A program made the translations under genes and the position numbers. DNA of 64,000 nt from Bacillus infantis NRRL B-14911. Its GTDB lineage: Bacteria; Bacillota; Bacilli; Bacillales; Cytobacillaceae. A model generated the notes under the pieces. That model did not search any database. It saw only the letters and a list, made by a program, of their open reading frames with translations, and was not told where the DNA came from. Positions 27,124 through 36,704 of this stretch are shown here, one piece after another. Location of the stretch: contig NC_022524.1 of the NCBI RefSeq assembly GCF_000473245.1, positions 3,682,501-3,746,500 on the forward strand, written 5' to 3'. Numbering within the stretch: the first letter of the stretch is position 1; every line of letters starts with the position of its first letter.

Positions 27124-27369
27124 ATGAAAGGAGCGCTTCTTATTCACTATTTTCCCGTCTGCCCTTATCCCCTGCACCCTGTCTTCCGTACATCTCCTTC
27201 TTTTTTATCCCAGGGAGATGCCCAGATTCTGCAGCGCGTCATCGAGCTTGAACGCACCGTCGAGCAGCTTAACAAACAATGCAGCCGGTTCAACAGGAGG
27301 CTGAACCGCATTGAGCGCAGGCTCGGGCTCGGTGGATCCGCCCCAATCTACTATAATCCGGAGCTCTAG
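27124..27369 (+). CDS. Small coiled-coil protein, start uncertain
   Basis: Up to 81 residues: a Pro/Tyr-rich head (HYFPVCPYPLHPVF) and a helical heptad-like part (LQRVIELERTVEQLNKQCSR, FNRRLNRIERRLG). Many spore-formers encode such short proteins with an aromatic/proline head and a coiled coil; the function is unknown. The only ATG (27124) has no ribosome site before it. A good AAAGGAG lies just after it at 27126, about 9 bases before an in-frame ATT at 27142, so a non-standard ATT start is possible. It ends close to a strong terminator. Confidence 0.55.
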   Translation: MKGALLIHYFPVCPYPLHPVFRTSPSFLSQGDAQILQRVIELERTVEQLNKQCSRFNRRLNRIERRLGLGGSAPIYYNPEL

Positions 27370-27387
27370 CACCCCTTCACGGAAAAA

Positions 27388-27423
27388 AATGAAAGGCCCC
27401 GCTTCGTGCTGCGGCGGCCTTTC
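27388..27423. terminator. Terminator between the small coiled-coil gene and murJ
   Basis: GAAAGGCC / GGCCTTTC with an inner CCGC/GCGG stem. The T-run is strong on the reverse strand (for murJ) and short on the forward strand. Confidence 0.85.
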
Positions 27424-27434
27424 GTTTGGCTTTA

Positions 27435-29051
27435 TTAAAAGCGGAGGCGGAGCTTCTGTTTGATTTTCTCCACTCTTTGTCCAAATAGGAAATAAACAAG
27501 CCTTGTTCTGAAGGCCAAGTAAAAATAGATGGCTGCTCCAATGCCTGCACAAATGAAAATGATGATCAGCGACTGGATGGTAGAAGCCGGAGACAGGAAT
27601 AATGTCAGCAGTTTATAGGATACTGCAGTTCCGGCAAACATGAATGCCGTGAACAGGATGATCAGCAGGCTCCTTCTGACGACCAGGCGGAATGGATATT
27701 CTGCATAGGTCCTGATGACATATAAATTGATCAGTATGGCTGCAGTGTATCCAAGGGTTGTAGCCAATACTGCTCCCTGTGTTTCCATCAGCTTGATGAG
27801 CGGAATATTCAGGCTCAGCTTGACGAGCAGACCGACAAGCAGGCTCAGAATCGTGAATCTCTGTTCATTGATGCCCTGCAGGATCGCCGCTGTAACGGAG
27901 AACAAGGAAAACAGCATCGCCACCGGGGCATACGTTCTCAAAACCTCTGTACCCAATTCCTTATGCTCGTAAAAGACAGTGAAAACCGGCTCAGCCAGCA
28001 GTGAAAGCCCCGCTGCGGCAGGCAATGTAAGAAAAAGGAGCACCTGGAATGTCTGGTTCAGCTGCTTGTTCAGGCTCATACGGTCATTATCTGTGAACGC
28101 CTTCGTTATGGCAGGGACAAGCGTCAGTGAAAAGGCCGTTGCCAGCGACACTGGGATGATCACCAGCTTATGCGCCTGAAAGTTCAGCACCGCCAGTGAT
28201 GACTCAGCCTGCCCGGCAAGGCCAATTTCTGCCATCGCCCTGTTGAATGTGAGCTGGTCAATGATTTGAAACAAGGGGTTGGCAAGGCCGACAAAGATAA
28301 ATGGTGCAGCATATATGAGAATTTCTTTATACATATCCTTCAGGGAAATATCCATCGTCCCTTTGTCTTGAAGGAGGAGGTCATCCAAATGGGATTTCCG
28401 TTTATACCAGTACCAGAACAGTACCGCAAGGCTGCCAATTGCTCCTATGAATGCAGCAAAAGTTGCCACGCTGACAGCTTTGACCAGGCTTCCGCCCATC
28501 CAGTTCAGGACAATATAGGCACCGGCAAGCAAAAAGACAATGCGGACAATCTGTTCAACAACCTGTGACACGGCAGACGGTCCCATCGATTGATGGCCCT
28601 GGAAGAATCCTCTGATTAAACTCATGAACGGGACAACAATCAAAGCAAAGCTTACTGCCCTGATGACAGTAATAACATCACTGACACTGGAGTCCAGATC
28701 AGAGTCAGGAATGAATAATTCTGCAAGGACCGGGGCCGAAAAATAAAGAATTAAAAATGAGAAAATCCCGCTGCAGAGCATGACGACAAGGCCGGACTTA
28801 AAAAGCTTTCTGCCGACAGCATACTCTTCAAGGGCATTATACTTGGCGATAAACTTGGAAACAGCAAGGGGGATCCCCGCTGTAGCAATGCTGATAAAAA
28901 TCGTATACGGAACATAGGAGTACTGGTATAAAGCACTTCCATGGTCCCCTACAATCCGGTAGAACGGTATCACATAAAACAGGCCCAGAACCTTTGAAAT
29001 AATGGTTCCGAGGGTTAAAATAAAGGTACCTCTTAAAAGCTTAGATGACAT
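27435..29051 (-). CDS. murJ: MurJ (YtgP), lipid II flippase of the MOP superfamily
   Basis: 538 residues with about 14 membrane helices. Starts MSSKLLRGTFILTLGTIISK, and contains PFYRIVGDHGSALYQYSYVP and RGFFQGHQSMGPSAVSQVVEQ, typical of YtgP/MurJ of Bacillales. It moves the peptidoglycan precursor lipid II across the cytoplasmic membrane; in B. subtilis it is redundant with Amj. Length matches YtgP (about 544). ATG 29051 follows AGGAAGGG. Confidence 0.93.
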   Translation of the reverse strand: MSSKLLRGTFILTLGTIISKVLGLFYVIPFYRIVGDHGSALYQYSYVPYTIFISIATAGIPLAVSKFIAKYNALEEYAVGRKLFKSGLVVMLCSGIFSFLILYFSAPVLAELFIPDSDLDSSVSDVITVIRAVSFALIVVPFMSLIRGFFQGHQSMGPSAVSQVVEQIVRIVFLLAGAYIVLNWMGGSLVKAVSVATFAAFIGAIGSLAVLFWYWYKRKSHLDDLLLQDKGTMDISLKDMYKEILIYAAPFIFVGLANPLFQIIDQLTFNRAMAEIGLAGQAESSLAVLNFQAHKLVIIPVSLATAFSLTLVPAITKAFTDNDRMSLNKQLNQTFQVLLFLTLPAAAGLSLLAEPVFTVFYEHKELGTEVLRTYAPVAMLFSLFSVTAAILQGINEQRFTILSLLVGLLVKLSLNIPLIKLMETQGAVLATTLGYTAAILINLYVIRTYAEYPFRLVVRRSLLIILFTAFMFAGTAVSYKLLTLFLSPASTIQSLIIIFICAGIGAAIYFYLAFRTRLVYFLFGQRVEKIKQKLRLRF

Positions 29052-29336
29052 ATAATCCCTTCCTAAAAAGAAAATCTTGCTTCATTCATCCATGCGGCCG
29101 GCATCATGCCGCAAGACCGCCAATTTTATCAGTTTCTGTCGAAATGTAAACACACTATTAGTAGTTTACCCTTCTTTCGCCCCCAAAGCTACTAGATTGC
29201 CGGGCGTCCCACCAGAAAAATACGCAGATCGGGCAGGCCCCGCCAGATTAGACGTGTTCCCCCTGAATAAATTTGCCTTTCCCTTCCGTTTGTACTAATG
29301 TTAAAAAAGCAAAAAGTAAATAAAGTTGGTGAAAAA

Positions 29337-30596
29337 ATGTACGATGTAATTGTAATTGGAGGCGGTCCATCAGGCCTGATGGCTTCGATTGCGGCGGCAG
29401 AAAAGAGAATGAAAGTCCTTCTTATCGACAAGGGAAACAAACTTGGCAGAAAGCTCGCCATTTCAGGCGGAGGCCGCTGCAATGTTACGAACCGCCTGCC
29501 CATCGATGAGATCATAAAGCATATACCCGGCAACGGCAGGTTCTTATACAGCGCATTTTCTATTTTCAGCAACGAAGATATCATCAGCTTCTTCGAGGAT
29601 ATGGGCATCCAGCTGAAAGAGGAAGACCATGGCAGGATGTTCCCTGTCACAGACAAGGCCCAGTCGGTCGTTGATGCGCTCCTTTCAAAAATGAAGGAGC
29701 TCCGTGTCGAGGTGAAAACCGATTCACCGGTGGAGGATATTTCTTATGGGGAGAATGGGCATACAGTATTTCTGAAAAATGGAGCAAAGTATGATGCCAG
29801 GTCGCTGGTTATTGCGGTGGGAGGCAAGTCAGTCCCACATACCGGTTCTACAGGGGATGGCTACGCATGGGCGGAAAAAGCCGGACACACGATCACCGAT
29901 CTGTTCCCGACAGAGGTGCCTGTCACTTCTTCTGAGCCATTTATAAAAAATAAAGTTCTGCAGGGGCTCGCTCTCAGGGATGCAGCTCTAAGTGTCCTGA
30001 ATCCTAAAGGCAAGCCCCTTATCACCCATAAGATGGACATGCTCTTCACCCATTTCGGCGTAAGCGGCCCTGCCGTCCTGAGATGTTCGCAGTATGTGGT
30101 GAAAGCGATGAAGAAGTGGGATCTTAAACAAGTCGTATTAAGCCTTGATGCTGTTCCGGACCGGAAGGAAGAGCCGTTATTCCAGGAAGTGTCCTCCATC
30201 ATAAAGGCTGATCCAAAAAAGAGCATTAAAAACATCCTGAAAGGACTTTTGCCGGAACGCTACCTGCTGTTCCTGCTCGATTGGAATGAAATCGATCCAT
30301 CTGCTCAGGGCGGGACCATTTCGCATGAAAAGATCCGCCTGTTTGTAAAAAGCTGCAAGGCATTTCAATTTAAAGCCGATGGCACCCTTCCGATTGAAAA
30401 AGCATTCGTCACTGGCGGCGGTGTATCCACAAAAGAAATCGAACCGCAGACAATGGCCTCCAAGCTGATGCCCGGCCTCTACTTTTGCGGTGAAATCCTG
30501 GATATCCACGGCTATACCGGCGGCTATAACATCACCTCAGCGCTGGTGACAGGCAGGCTTGCCGGTTCCAATGCAGCAGAAGCTGCGTCCTATTAA
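29337..30596 (+). CDS. ytfP: YtfP, BaiN/HI0933-family flavoprotein
   Basis: 419 residues. FAD-binding Rossmann motif [19 protein letters not shown], family signature [20 protein letters not shown] and [20 protein letters not shown], and C-terminal [21 protein letters not shown] predicted NAD(P)/FAD-dependent oxidoreductase of unknown substrate. The ATG at 29337 (MYDVIVIGG) is used because orthologues start near it; the upstream ATG at 29298 has no ribosome site, and the site for 29337 (TTGGTGA) is itself weak. Confidence 0.88.
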   Translation: MYDVIVIGGGPSGLMASIAAAEKRMKVLLIDKGNKLGRKLAISGGGRCNVTNRLPIDEIIKHIPGNGRFLYSAFSIFSNEDIISFFEDMGIQLKEEDHGRMFPVTDKAQSVVDALLSKMKELRVEVKTDSPVEDISYGENGHTVFLKNGAKYDARSLVIAVGGKSVPHTGSTGDGYAWAEKAGHTITDLFPTEVPVTSSEPFIKNKVLQGLALRDAALSVLNPKGKPLITHKMDMLFTHFGVSGPAVLRCSQYVVKAMKKWDLKQVVLSLDAVPDRKEEPLFQEVSSIIKADPKKSIKNILKGLLPERYLLFLLDWNEIDPSAQGGTISHEKIRLFVKSCKAFQFKADGTLPIEKAFVTGGGVSTKEIEPQTMASKLMPGLYFCGEILDIHGYTGGYNITSALVTGRLAGSNAAEAASY

Positions 30597-30622
30597 AAAA
30601 ACGGCCCATCTGTTCAGGACCG
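30595..30622 (-). terminator. Terminator overlapping the cse60 stop
   Basis: Reverse strand CGGTCC / GGGCCG (one wobble) with the stop codon in the loop, then seven T residues. The stem starts inside the last cse60 codons. Confidence 0.6.
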
Positions 30623-30796
30623 GTAAACAACCATGGCGGAAAAGCAGTAAATTTGTTCTTCTTCCTCTTCCTGGATGGCTGCAACATTATATTTAATATC
30701 GATCAGCCTGTTTTCATCAATCCGTTCCAGGAAATGGTTCATATCCTTTTCAAGATCTTTTTCATGCTCATGGTCAAAGAGCTTCACTTTAATCAA
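30614..30796 (-). CDS. cse60: Cse60 (YteV), sporulation-specific protein
   Basis: 60 residues, MIKVKLFDHEHEKDLEKDMN to QIYCFSAMVVYRS, matching the Cse60/YteV family. B. subtilis cse60 is expressed in the mother cell under sigma-E; its role is unknown. Start is TTG 30796 with a strong AGGAGGGA site. The presence of this gene marks the organism as a spore former. No sigma-E promoter was securely found. Confidence 0.92.
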   Translation of the reverse strand: MIKVKLFDHEHEKDLEKDMNHFLERIDENRLIDIKYNVAAIQEEEEEQIYCFSAMVVYRS

Positions 30797-30860
30797 CTTT
30801 GTCCCTCCTCAATTGCTTTTTTAAGAGTATGGACGAAATATTCAGAAACTATAACCATGA

Positions 30861-30886
30861 TAAAAAGCTGCCTGCGACAGGCAGCT
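30861..30886 (-). terminator. Terminator of ytwF
   Basis: AGCTGCCTG / CAGGCAGCT stem with a 3-nt loop and a T-run on the reverse strand, right after the ytwF stop. Confidence 0.9.
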
Positions 30887-30893
30887 TTCTTCT

Positions 30894-31199
30894 TTACTTC
30901 GTTTCGCCTTTCCATTCGAGCATTCCGCCAGCCATATTGCGGACTTTATAGCCCTGGTCCTGCATGTAATAGCAGACGTTCTCACTGCGGCGGCCGGAGC
31001 GGCAGATGAAAATATATTCTTTCTCATCATCAAAATAGTCCATATTGGCAGGAATATCTCCCATCCTGATATGCTTGGCGCCGGGAATCATGCCCTGCTC
31101 CACTTCTTCGTCTTCCCTTACGTCTACAAGCTCGAGCTTCTTGCCTTCCTTCAGCAACTGTTCCAGCTCTTCTGTTGTGATAATTTCAATATTTTCCAT
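30894..31199 (-). CDS. ytwF: YtwF, single-domain rhodanese-like protein
   Basis: 101 residues, one rhodanese domain: VDVREDEEVEQGMIPGAKHI and the active-site loop FICRSGRRSENV with the catalytic Cys. Likely transfers sulfane sulfur to a cytosolic acceptor; the acceptor is unknown. ATG 31199 follows GAGGGTG. It lies between leuS and cse60 as an independent unit. Confidence 0.92.
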   Translation of the reverse strand: MENIEIITTEELEQLLKEGKKLELVDVREDEEVEQGMIPGAKHIRMGDIPANMDYFDDEKEYIFICRSGRRSENVCYYMQDQGYKVRNMAGGMLEWKGETK

Positions 31200-31320
31200 C
31201 TATGACACCCTCTCATTAATTCGTCTACCCAATATGATTAGTATAAACAAAGGAAGTAAAATAAGGCAAAAAACTGGTTCCATTGATGACAGTTTCTATC
31301 GCAATCATCTTCCCTGCCTT

Positions 31321-31355
31321 AAAAAATCCCCCGTTTCTCGCTGAAACAGGGGATT
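31321..31355 (-). terminator. Terminator of leuS
   Basis: Reverse-strand AATCCCC..GTTTC / GAAAC..GGGGATT stem followed by a T-run, just downstream of the leuS stop. Confidence 0.88.
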
Positions 31356-31362
31356 CCTTGCT

Positions 31363-33780
31363 TTAGTTGGCTACAATATTAACAAGCTTTCCTGGGACGG
31401 CAATGACCTTGCGGATTGTTTTGCCATCAATCTGCTCCTGGATTTTATCATCATCCATTGCAATCTGCTCCAAGGCTTCACGTCCCGCATCAGCAGGCAC
31501 CATTAGCTTCGCTTTAACCTTGCCGTTGACCTGGATGACGATTTCAACTTCATCATCGACCAACTTGGCTTCATCATAAGCAGGCCAAGCTTCATAAGAG
31601 ATAGTGCCGCTGTGGCCAAGCTTCTCCCAAAGCTCTTCTGCGATATGAGGGGCAATCGGCGACAGCATTTTAACAAAACCTTCAATATAGCTTACCGGCA
31701 GTGTCTCTGCTTTATAAGCTTCATTGATGAATACCATCAGCTGTGAAATGGCTGTATTGAACCGCAGCCCCTCATAGTCTTCTGTTACCTTTTTAACTGT
31801 CTGATGGTAGGCTTTTTCAAGGCTTGATTCCGGCTCTGCATCCTTTATTCTGCTGTGCAGGTTTCCATCAGTGTCAATCAGCAGCCTCCAAACACGGTCA
31901 AGGAAGCGGCGGGCTCCGTCCAAACCGTTTGTTGACCAGGCAACAGAGGCTTCGAGCGGCCCCATGAACATTTCATACAGGCGCAGTGTGTCGGCCCCAT
32001 GTGACTCGACGATTTCATCCGGATTCACTACATTGCCTTTTGATTTGCTCATTTTTTCATTGTTCTCTCCAAGGATCATCCCCTGGTTGAACAGCTTCTG
32101 GAACGGCTCCTTGGTAGAAACCACACCGATATCATACAGGAACTTATGCCAGAAGCGTGCATACAGCAAGTGCAGAACCGCATGCTCGGCACCGCCGATA
32201 TAAATATCAACCGGAAGCCATTCTTTCAGCAGGTCGGCATCAGCGATCGCATTTTCGTTTTTAGGATCGATATAGCGCAGATAATACCAGCAGCTTCCCG
32301 CCCATTGCGGCATTGTATTGGTCTCACGGCGCCCTTTTTTGCCTGTTTCAGGATCTGTCACATTGACCCACTCATCAATATTGGCGAGCGGTGATTCTCC
32401 TGTTCCGGATGGCCTGATTTCAGTTGTCTTCGGAAGCATCAGCGGCAGCTCTGATTCCGGTACAGCAGTCATTGTGCCGTCTTCCCAATGAATGATCGGA
32501 ATCGGCTCTCCCCAATAGCGCTGGCGGCTGAACAGCCAGTCGCGGAGGCGGTAAGTTACTTTCTTCGTCCCGATGCCCTTTTCTTCAAGCCACTCAATTG
32601 CTTTGGAAATGGCTTCTTCCTTCTGAAGGCCGTCAAGGAATCCGGAGTTCACATGCTCCCCGTCGCCTGTATACGCTTCTTTTTCGATATCTCCGCCTGC
32701 GACAACTTCCTTGATCGGCAGGCTGAATTCCTTCGCAAACTCATAGTCGCGCTCATCATGCGCAGGAACGGCCATGATGGCCCCGGTTCCATAGCTTGCA
32801 AGCACATAGTCGGCAATCCAGATCGGCATTTTTTCGCCGTTAACAGGGTTGATGGCATAAGCGCCGGTAAATACGCCTGTTTTCTCTTTCGCCAGATCTG
32901 TACGCTCAAGGTCGCTTTTGCTCTTCACTTTTTCAAGATATGCTTCGACCGCCTCAACCCGGTCTTCAGCCGTAATGCTTTCAACAAGAGAATGCTCTGG
33001 TGCAAGCACCGCATAAGTCGCACCAAACAGCGTATCAGGACGTGTTGTAAAGACGGTGAATGTTCCTTCATGGTTCTCAATGCTGAAGGTTACTTCTGCT
33101 CCTTCTGAACGGCCGATCCAGTTCCTTTGCATGTCCTTCAGGCTTTCCGGCCAGTCAAGCTCTTCCAGATCCTCAAGCAGCCTGTCGCCGTAAGCCGTGA
33201 TTTTCAGCATCCACTGCTTCATCGGGCGGCGCTCTACCGGGTGCCCTCCGCGCTCACTCTTGCCGTCGATTACTTCCTCATTAGCCAGGACTGTTCCAAG
33301 TGCCGGGCACCAGTTGACAGCCACTTCGTCAATATAGGCAAGCCCTTTTTCATACAGCTTAGTGAAAATCCATTGTGTCCACTTATAATATTCCGGGTCC
33401 GTCGTGCTGATTTCCCGGTCCCAGTCATATGAAAATCCAAGCGATTTGATCTGGCGGCGGAATGTATCGATATTTTTCTTCGTGAATTCTGCCGGATCAT
33501 TGCCTGTGTCTAGGGCATATTGTTCTGCCGGAAGCCCGAAAGCATCCCAGCCCATTGGATGGAGTACATTATAGCCCTGCATCCTTTTTACACGGGACAG
33601 AATATCTGTCGCTGTATATCCTTCCGGATGCCCGACATGAAGTCCGGCGCCTGAAGGATACGGGAACATATCAAGCGCATAAAAATTGCTTTTTCCCTTT
33701 TCCTCGCCCATTTTAAATGTTTTATTGGCTTCCCAAGACTTTTGCCATTTCTTTTCAATCTCCCTGTGATTGAAGCTCAT
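31363..33780 (-). CDS. leuS: Leucyl-tRNA synthetase
   Basis: 805-residue class I aminoacyl-tRNA synthetase. HIGH-type motif [17 protein letters not shown] motif [10 protein letters not shown], and the CP1 editing domain with [12 protein letters not shown] are intact. It charges tRNA-Leu in the cytosol. Length matches B. subtilis LeuS (804). ATG 33780 ([12 protein letters not shown]) follows AGGAGG; the longer reading is discarded. Expression is controlled by the leucine T-box leader just upstream. Confidence 0.98.
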   Translation of the reverse strand: MSFNHREIEKKWQKSWEANKTFKMGEEKGKSNFYALDMFPYPSGAGLHVGHPEGYTATDILSRVKRMQGYNVLHPMGWDAFGLPAEQYALDTGNDPAEFTKKNIDTFRRQIKSLGFSYDWDREISTTDPEYYKWTQWIFTKLYEKGLAYIDEVAVNWCPALGTVLANEEVIDGKSERGGHPVERRPMKQWMLKITAYGDRLLEDLEELDWPESLKDMQRNWIGRSEGAEVTFSIENHEGTFTVFTTRPDTLFGATYAVLAPEHSLVESITAEDRVEAVEAYLEKVKSKSDLERTDLAKEKTGVFTGAYAINPVNGEKMPIWIADYVLASYGTGAIMAVPAHDERDYEFAKEFSLPIKEVVAGGDIEKEAYTGDGEHVNSGFLDGLQKEEAISKAIEWLEEKGIGTKKVTYRLRDWLFSRQRYWGEPIPIIHWEDGTMTAVPESELPLMLPKTTEIRPSGTGESPLANIDEWVNVTDPETGKKGRRETNTMPQWAGSCWYYLRYIDPKNENAIADADLLKEWLPVDIYIGGAEHAVLHLLYARFWHKFLYDIGVVSTKEPFQKLFNQGMILGENNEKMSKSKGNVVNPDEIVESHGADTLRLYEMFMGPLEASVAWSTNGLDGARRFLDRVWRLLIDTDGNLHSRIKDAEPESSLEKAYHQTVKKVTEDYEGLRFNTAISQLMVFINEAYKAETLPVSYIEGFVKMLSPIAPHIAEELWEKLGHSGTISYEAWPAYDEAKLVDDEVEIVIQVNGKVKAKLMVPADAGREALEQIAMDDDKIQEQIDGKTIRKVIAVPGKLVNIVAN

Positions 33781-33859
33781 TGTGCTTTCCTCCTGCATAA
33801 TATGAATTTTTCTTTTGGGGAAAGGTTTTGCCGGTCTGCTTTACAGCGAAAAAGACCAT
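33781..33859 (-). other. leuS 5' untranslated tail after the T-box terminator
   Basis: 79 bp between the T-box terminator and the leuS ATG, with AGGAGG near its end. No gene. Confidence 0.5.
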
Positions 33860-34110
33860 AAAAAAACCCCTCATCCCAAAACAGGGACGAGAGGATATGT
33901 ATTCTCCCGCGGTACCACCCACATTAGCGGCATTGCCGCTCTCTTCATTCATCCTTAACGCGGAAAACGGCAGGCATTACTGTGGTTCACACCTGCAACT
34001 CCAAGGCGAGTTCATGACAGTCCCGGCTGGCTTGCACCTCCCGCCAGCTCTCTAATGAGCGGAACTACATCATTACTATTCCTCATCATAGTTTTTGCTT
34101 TAAAATATAT
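33860..34110 (-). promoter_or_regulatory. T-box leader of leuS (leucine, CUC specifier)
   Basis: The T-box core GGTGGTACCGCGG is read on the reverse strand at 33907-33920. Upstream, the Stem I region contains the specifier context GAACTCGCC, giving a CUC (Leu) codon. The terminator is the hairpin CTCTCGTCCC / GGGATGAGGGG at 33867-33894 with seven T residues. Uncharged tRNA-Leu should bind and favour the antiterminator, switching leuS on in leucine starvation. The leader begins near 34110 according to the promoter just upstream. Confidence 0.93.
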
Positions 34111-34116
34111 AAAGCT

Positions 34117-34145
34117 ATTGTATTAAAATTCTCCTTTGTATGCAA
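34117..34145 (-). promoter_or_regulatory. Sigma-A promoter of leuS
   Basis: Reverse strand TTGCAT, 17-bp spacer, TACAAT, placed directly upstream of the T-box leader. The predicted start is near 34110. Confidence 0.65.
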
Positions 34146-34238
34146 GTATGCTCTTCAATTAGAAAAGTTATACTTTTCAATGTATGCAAAGGCTGTGCTC
34201 TCGTGCAAACAGCTTCACTATTCTTTGTGATGGCAAAT

Positions 34239-34273
34239 AAAAGACGCAGCAGCCTTGCCGGCTGTCTGCATCT
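34239..34273 (-). terminator. Terminator of the hydroxybutyrate module
   Basis: Reverse-strand AGATGCAG / CTGCGTCT (one wobble) around a long loop containing an inner CAGCC/GGCTG stem, followed by TTTTATTT. Confidence 0.75.
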
Positions 34274-34275
34274 TT

Positions 34276-35052
34276 TCATTGCATTGTGTATCCCCCGTCA
34301 ATAACAACGGCCTGCCCCGTTATGCCTCTCGCATCTTCTCCTGCCAGGAAAAGGGCATAGGCGGCAACTTCTTCTACTGATAAAAGCCTTTTCTGGGGAA
34401 CCAGAGGATAAAGTACTTCTTCGAGTACCTTTTCCAGCGGGACTTTTCTTGTAACTGCCAGGTCCTTCAGCTGATTTCGGACAAGCGGGGTATCCACATA
34501 GCCCGGGCAGATGCTGTTCACGGTGATTCCATAGGGCGCAGCTTCAAGGGCAGCTACTTTTGTCAGCCCGATGACCCCATGCTTGGCGCTGTTGTAGGCC
34601 GCCTTCCCTGCAAACCCGACCAGGCCATTGATCGAGGCCATATTGATGATCCTTCCAAAGCCCTGTTTTTTCATAATCGGCAGACTATGTTTGATGGCAG
34701 TGAAAGGAGCCGTCAGCATGACCTTAAGCATAAACTCAAATGTTTCTGTCGGAAAATCTTCAATCATGGATACATGCTGAAGTCCCGCATTATTGATTAG
34801 TACATCTAATCCCCCAAATTCTTCAACCGCAGAATGGATGGACTTTTTGATTTCTTCTTCAAGTGTCACATCGCATCTCAGGCCCACTGCCCTGAACCCT
34901 TCTGCCCTCAGCTGCTCTGCAGCTTTTTCAACCTGTTCTTCCTGAATATCTGTCAGGACAAGATTTGCTCCTTGCCTGGCAAAGTTTTTTCCTATCTCAT
35001 ACCCTATCCCCTGGGCAGCCCCGGTGATAAGAACTGTTCTTCCTTGCACCAT
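34276..35052 (-). CDS. D-3-hydroxybutyrate dehydrogenase (SDR family)
   Basis: 258-residue short-chain dehydrogenase. NAD-binding TGAAQGIGYEI, catalytic Asn in VLINNAG, Ser in MASINGLVG and YxxxK in YNSAKHG. QHVSMIEDFPTETFEF and NSICPGYVDTPLVRNQ fit 3-hydroxybutyrate dehydrogenases, which oxidise 3-hydroxybutyrate to acetoacetate with NAD. It lies 63 bp downstream of a GntP-type permease and beside a sigma-54 activator, which suggests uptake and use of external hydroxybutyrate. Another hydroxy acid is possible. Confidence 0.85.
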   Translation of the reverse strand: MVQGRTVLITGAAQGIGYEIGKNFARQGANLVLTDIQEEQVEKAAEQLRAEGFRAVGLRCDVTLEEEIKKSIHSAVEEFGGLDVLINNAGLQHVSMIEDFPTETFEFMLKVMLTAPFTAIKHSLPIMKKQGFGRIINMASINGLVGFAGKAAYNSAKHGVIGLTKVAALEAAPYGITVNSICPGYVDTPLVRNQLKDLAVTRKVPLEKVLEEVLYPLVPQKRLLSVEEVAAYALFLAGEDARGITGQAVVIDGGYTMQ

Positions 35053-35115
35053 TTCTTTTCTCCTTCCATAAAGGAAAGGAAGGGATTGGATAAATCTCTT
35101 CCTTTCCGAAAAATG

Positions 35116-36435
35116 TTATATGCCCAGTCCAAGCGAGAATAAGAGGATCGCCAATGCCAGGCCGAGCAGAGGTACGATGACGGTCACAATGCCGACAGCT
35201 CCATACGCATCCTGGTGGGTCTCTCCGCAGATGGATCTGACTGTGGTAACCACATAGCCGTTATGCGGCAGGGAATCCAGAGCACCTGATGAAATGGCCG
35301 CTACACGGTGCAATGCTTCTGGGTTGACTCCCATATCCATATAGTGCGGCGCAATCAGCGGCAGGGCGATTACCTGGCCTCCGGATGCGGAGCCAGTCAT
35401 CCCGGCGATAACACTGACCGCGATTGCTCCTCCGATCAAAGGGCTTCCGGGGATATCTGTCATAAAGTCGACCGCAGTCTGGAACGCAGGCACTGCCTTG
35501 GCCACCCCGCCGAATCCTACGACCGCGGCGGTATTGCCGATGGCAATAAGCGCTCCAAGCGTCCCCTCGGAAACAGCATTCCAGAAATTCCTGAAGTACT
35601 TCCTGTTTAGCAGATAAGTAGCGATGACTCCTCCCAATAAAGCAATGATAAGTGCGGATTGTGCGAGTGAGTCATGAAAAATAAAGGCAATGACCAGCAC
35701 GACTGCCAAAGGCAGGACTCCCATTACAGGATGCGGAAGTTCTTTTTTCTCGGCCACCGGATCTGTTTCCCTGGAAATAAAGGATTCACCCTTGCTGACG
35801 GCTTTTGTAATGATCCTTTTCAGCCACCAGTAGCCGAAAATCATCATGAAGACTGCGACAATAAGGCTGACCTCCCAGCCAGCGTACGGGGATGTACCCA
35901 AGTGTTCAATCGGGATCCAGTTCTGGATTTCAGGAGATCCCGCAGAAGTCATAGTGAAGGTGACCGACCCAAATGCAAGGGCGGCCGGAATGAAGCGGCG
36001 CGGAAGATTGGCCTGCTTAAAAAGGCTCAATGCCATCGGATAAACGGAGAAAGCTACAACGAACAAACTCACGCCACCATAAGTCAAAACCGCACAAGAA
36101 GCTACTATTGCAAGGACAGCGTATTTCATTCCCAGCTTTCCAACAATCAATTCAGCGACACTGTCGGCTGCACCGCTGTCTTCCATGACTTTTCCAAAAA
36201 TGGCGCCAAGCAGGAACATCAGATACCAGGATGTTACAAACCCTGAAAAGCCCGACATATAATTTCCTACCAGGTTGGCCTCCCCCTCGCCCGCCAGCTG
36301 CGGAAATAATGGCATCCCGCTCAACACGGCAACAAACAGAGCTGAAAGCGGCCCGACAACAAGCAGGTTCATGCCCCTCATCGTCAGGAATATCAGGAGG
36401 GCAAGCCCACCTACCAATCCAATCATACTAAGCAT
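35116..36435 (-). CDS. GntP-family permease, probable hydroxy acid (3-hydroxybutyrate) transporter
   Basis: 439 residues with about 12 membrane helices; the sequence (MLSMIGLVGGLALLIFLTMR, GSVTFTMTSAGSPEIQNWIP, GMTGSASGGQVIALPLIAPH) fits the GntP family of organic-acid/proton symporters. The substrate is inferred from the dehydrogenase encoded next to it, not from the protein itself. First gene of the operon: a sigma-54 promoter and a cre site lie in its upstream region. ATG 36435 follows AAGGGGGA. Confidence 0.82.
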   Translation of the reverse strand: MLSMIGLVGGLALLIFLTMRGMNLLVVGPLSALFVAVLSGMPLFPQLAGEGEANLVGNYMSGFSGFVTSWYLMFLLGAIFGKVMEDSGAADSVAELIVGKLGMKYAVLAIVASCAVLTYGGVSLFVVAFSVYPMALSLFKQANLPRRFIPAALAFGSVTFTMTSAGSPEIQNWIPIEHLGTSPYAGWEVSLIVAVFMMIFGYWWLKRIITKAVSKGESFISRETDPVAEKKELPHPVMGVLPLAVVLVIAFIFHDSLAQSALIIALLGGVIATYLLNRKYFRNFWNAVSEGTLGALIAIGNTAAVVGFGGVAKAVPAFQTAVDFMTDIPGSPLIGGAIAVSVIAGMTGSASGGQVIALPLIAPHYMDMGVNPEALHRVAAISSGALDSLPHNGYVVTTVRSICGETHQDAYGAVGIVTVIVPLLGLALAILLFSLGLGI

Positions 36436-36464
36436 TCGTTTTCCCCCTTATTTATCTCCTTATT

Positions 36465-36478
36465 TGAAACCGTTTACA
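36465..36478. promoter_or_regulatory. cre site (CcpA operator) in the permease leader
   Basis: TGAAACCGTTTACA on the forward strand matches the Bacillus consensus TGWAANCGNTNWCA at every position. It lies between the predicted sigma-54 start site (about 36519) and the ATG at 36435, the position expected for CcpA roadblock repression in the presence of glucose. Confidence 0.75.
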
Positions 36479-36529
36479 TTTAAATGGATAACACCCTCCC
36501 TTCTTAAGATTTTGTCTGCCCATATTCCA

Positions 36530-36547
36530 ATGCAAGATATGTGCCAA
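36530..36547 (-). promoter_or_regulatory. Sigma-54 (SigL) promoter of the permease-dehydrogenase operon
   Basis: Reverse strand TGGCACATATCTTGCAT has the -24 GG and -12 GC elements with exact spacing (TGGCAC-N5-TTGCA). It lies about 95 bp upstream of the permease ATG and next to a gene for a sigma-54 activator. Confidence 0.88.
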
Positions 36548-36592
36548 GTGTCCGAATAAGCAGCAGCAGGTAAAGGAGGCTATTCTGCGAAT

Positions 36593-36616
36593 TTTTTTCC
36601 GGATTTCCGGAAAAAA
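36593..36616. promoter_or_regulatory. Palindrome upstream of the sigma-54 promoter, candidate enhancer site
   Basis: TTTTTTCCGG-ATTT-CCGGAAAAAA is a perfect 10-bp dyad centred about 57 bp upstream of the -24 element. Position and symmetry fit an upstream activating sequence for the adjacent PAS-AAA activator. The TTCCGGA motif recurs near the end of the activator gene. Confidence 0.55.
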
Positions 36617-36704
36617 AGTTTTTGCCTATAAAATTTGCGGAGGTTCTGGATTACTAGATAATCGCCTTCAATAAACAAGCAAGAGAAATCTTTATCTTCT
36701 TTTC

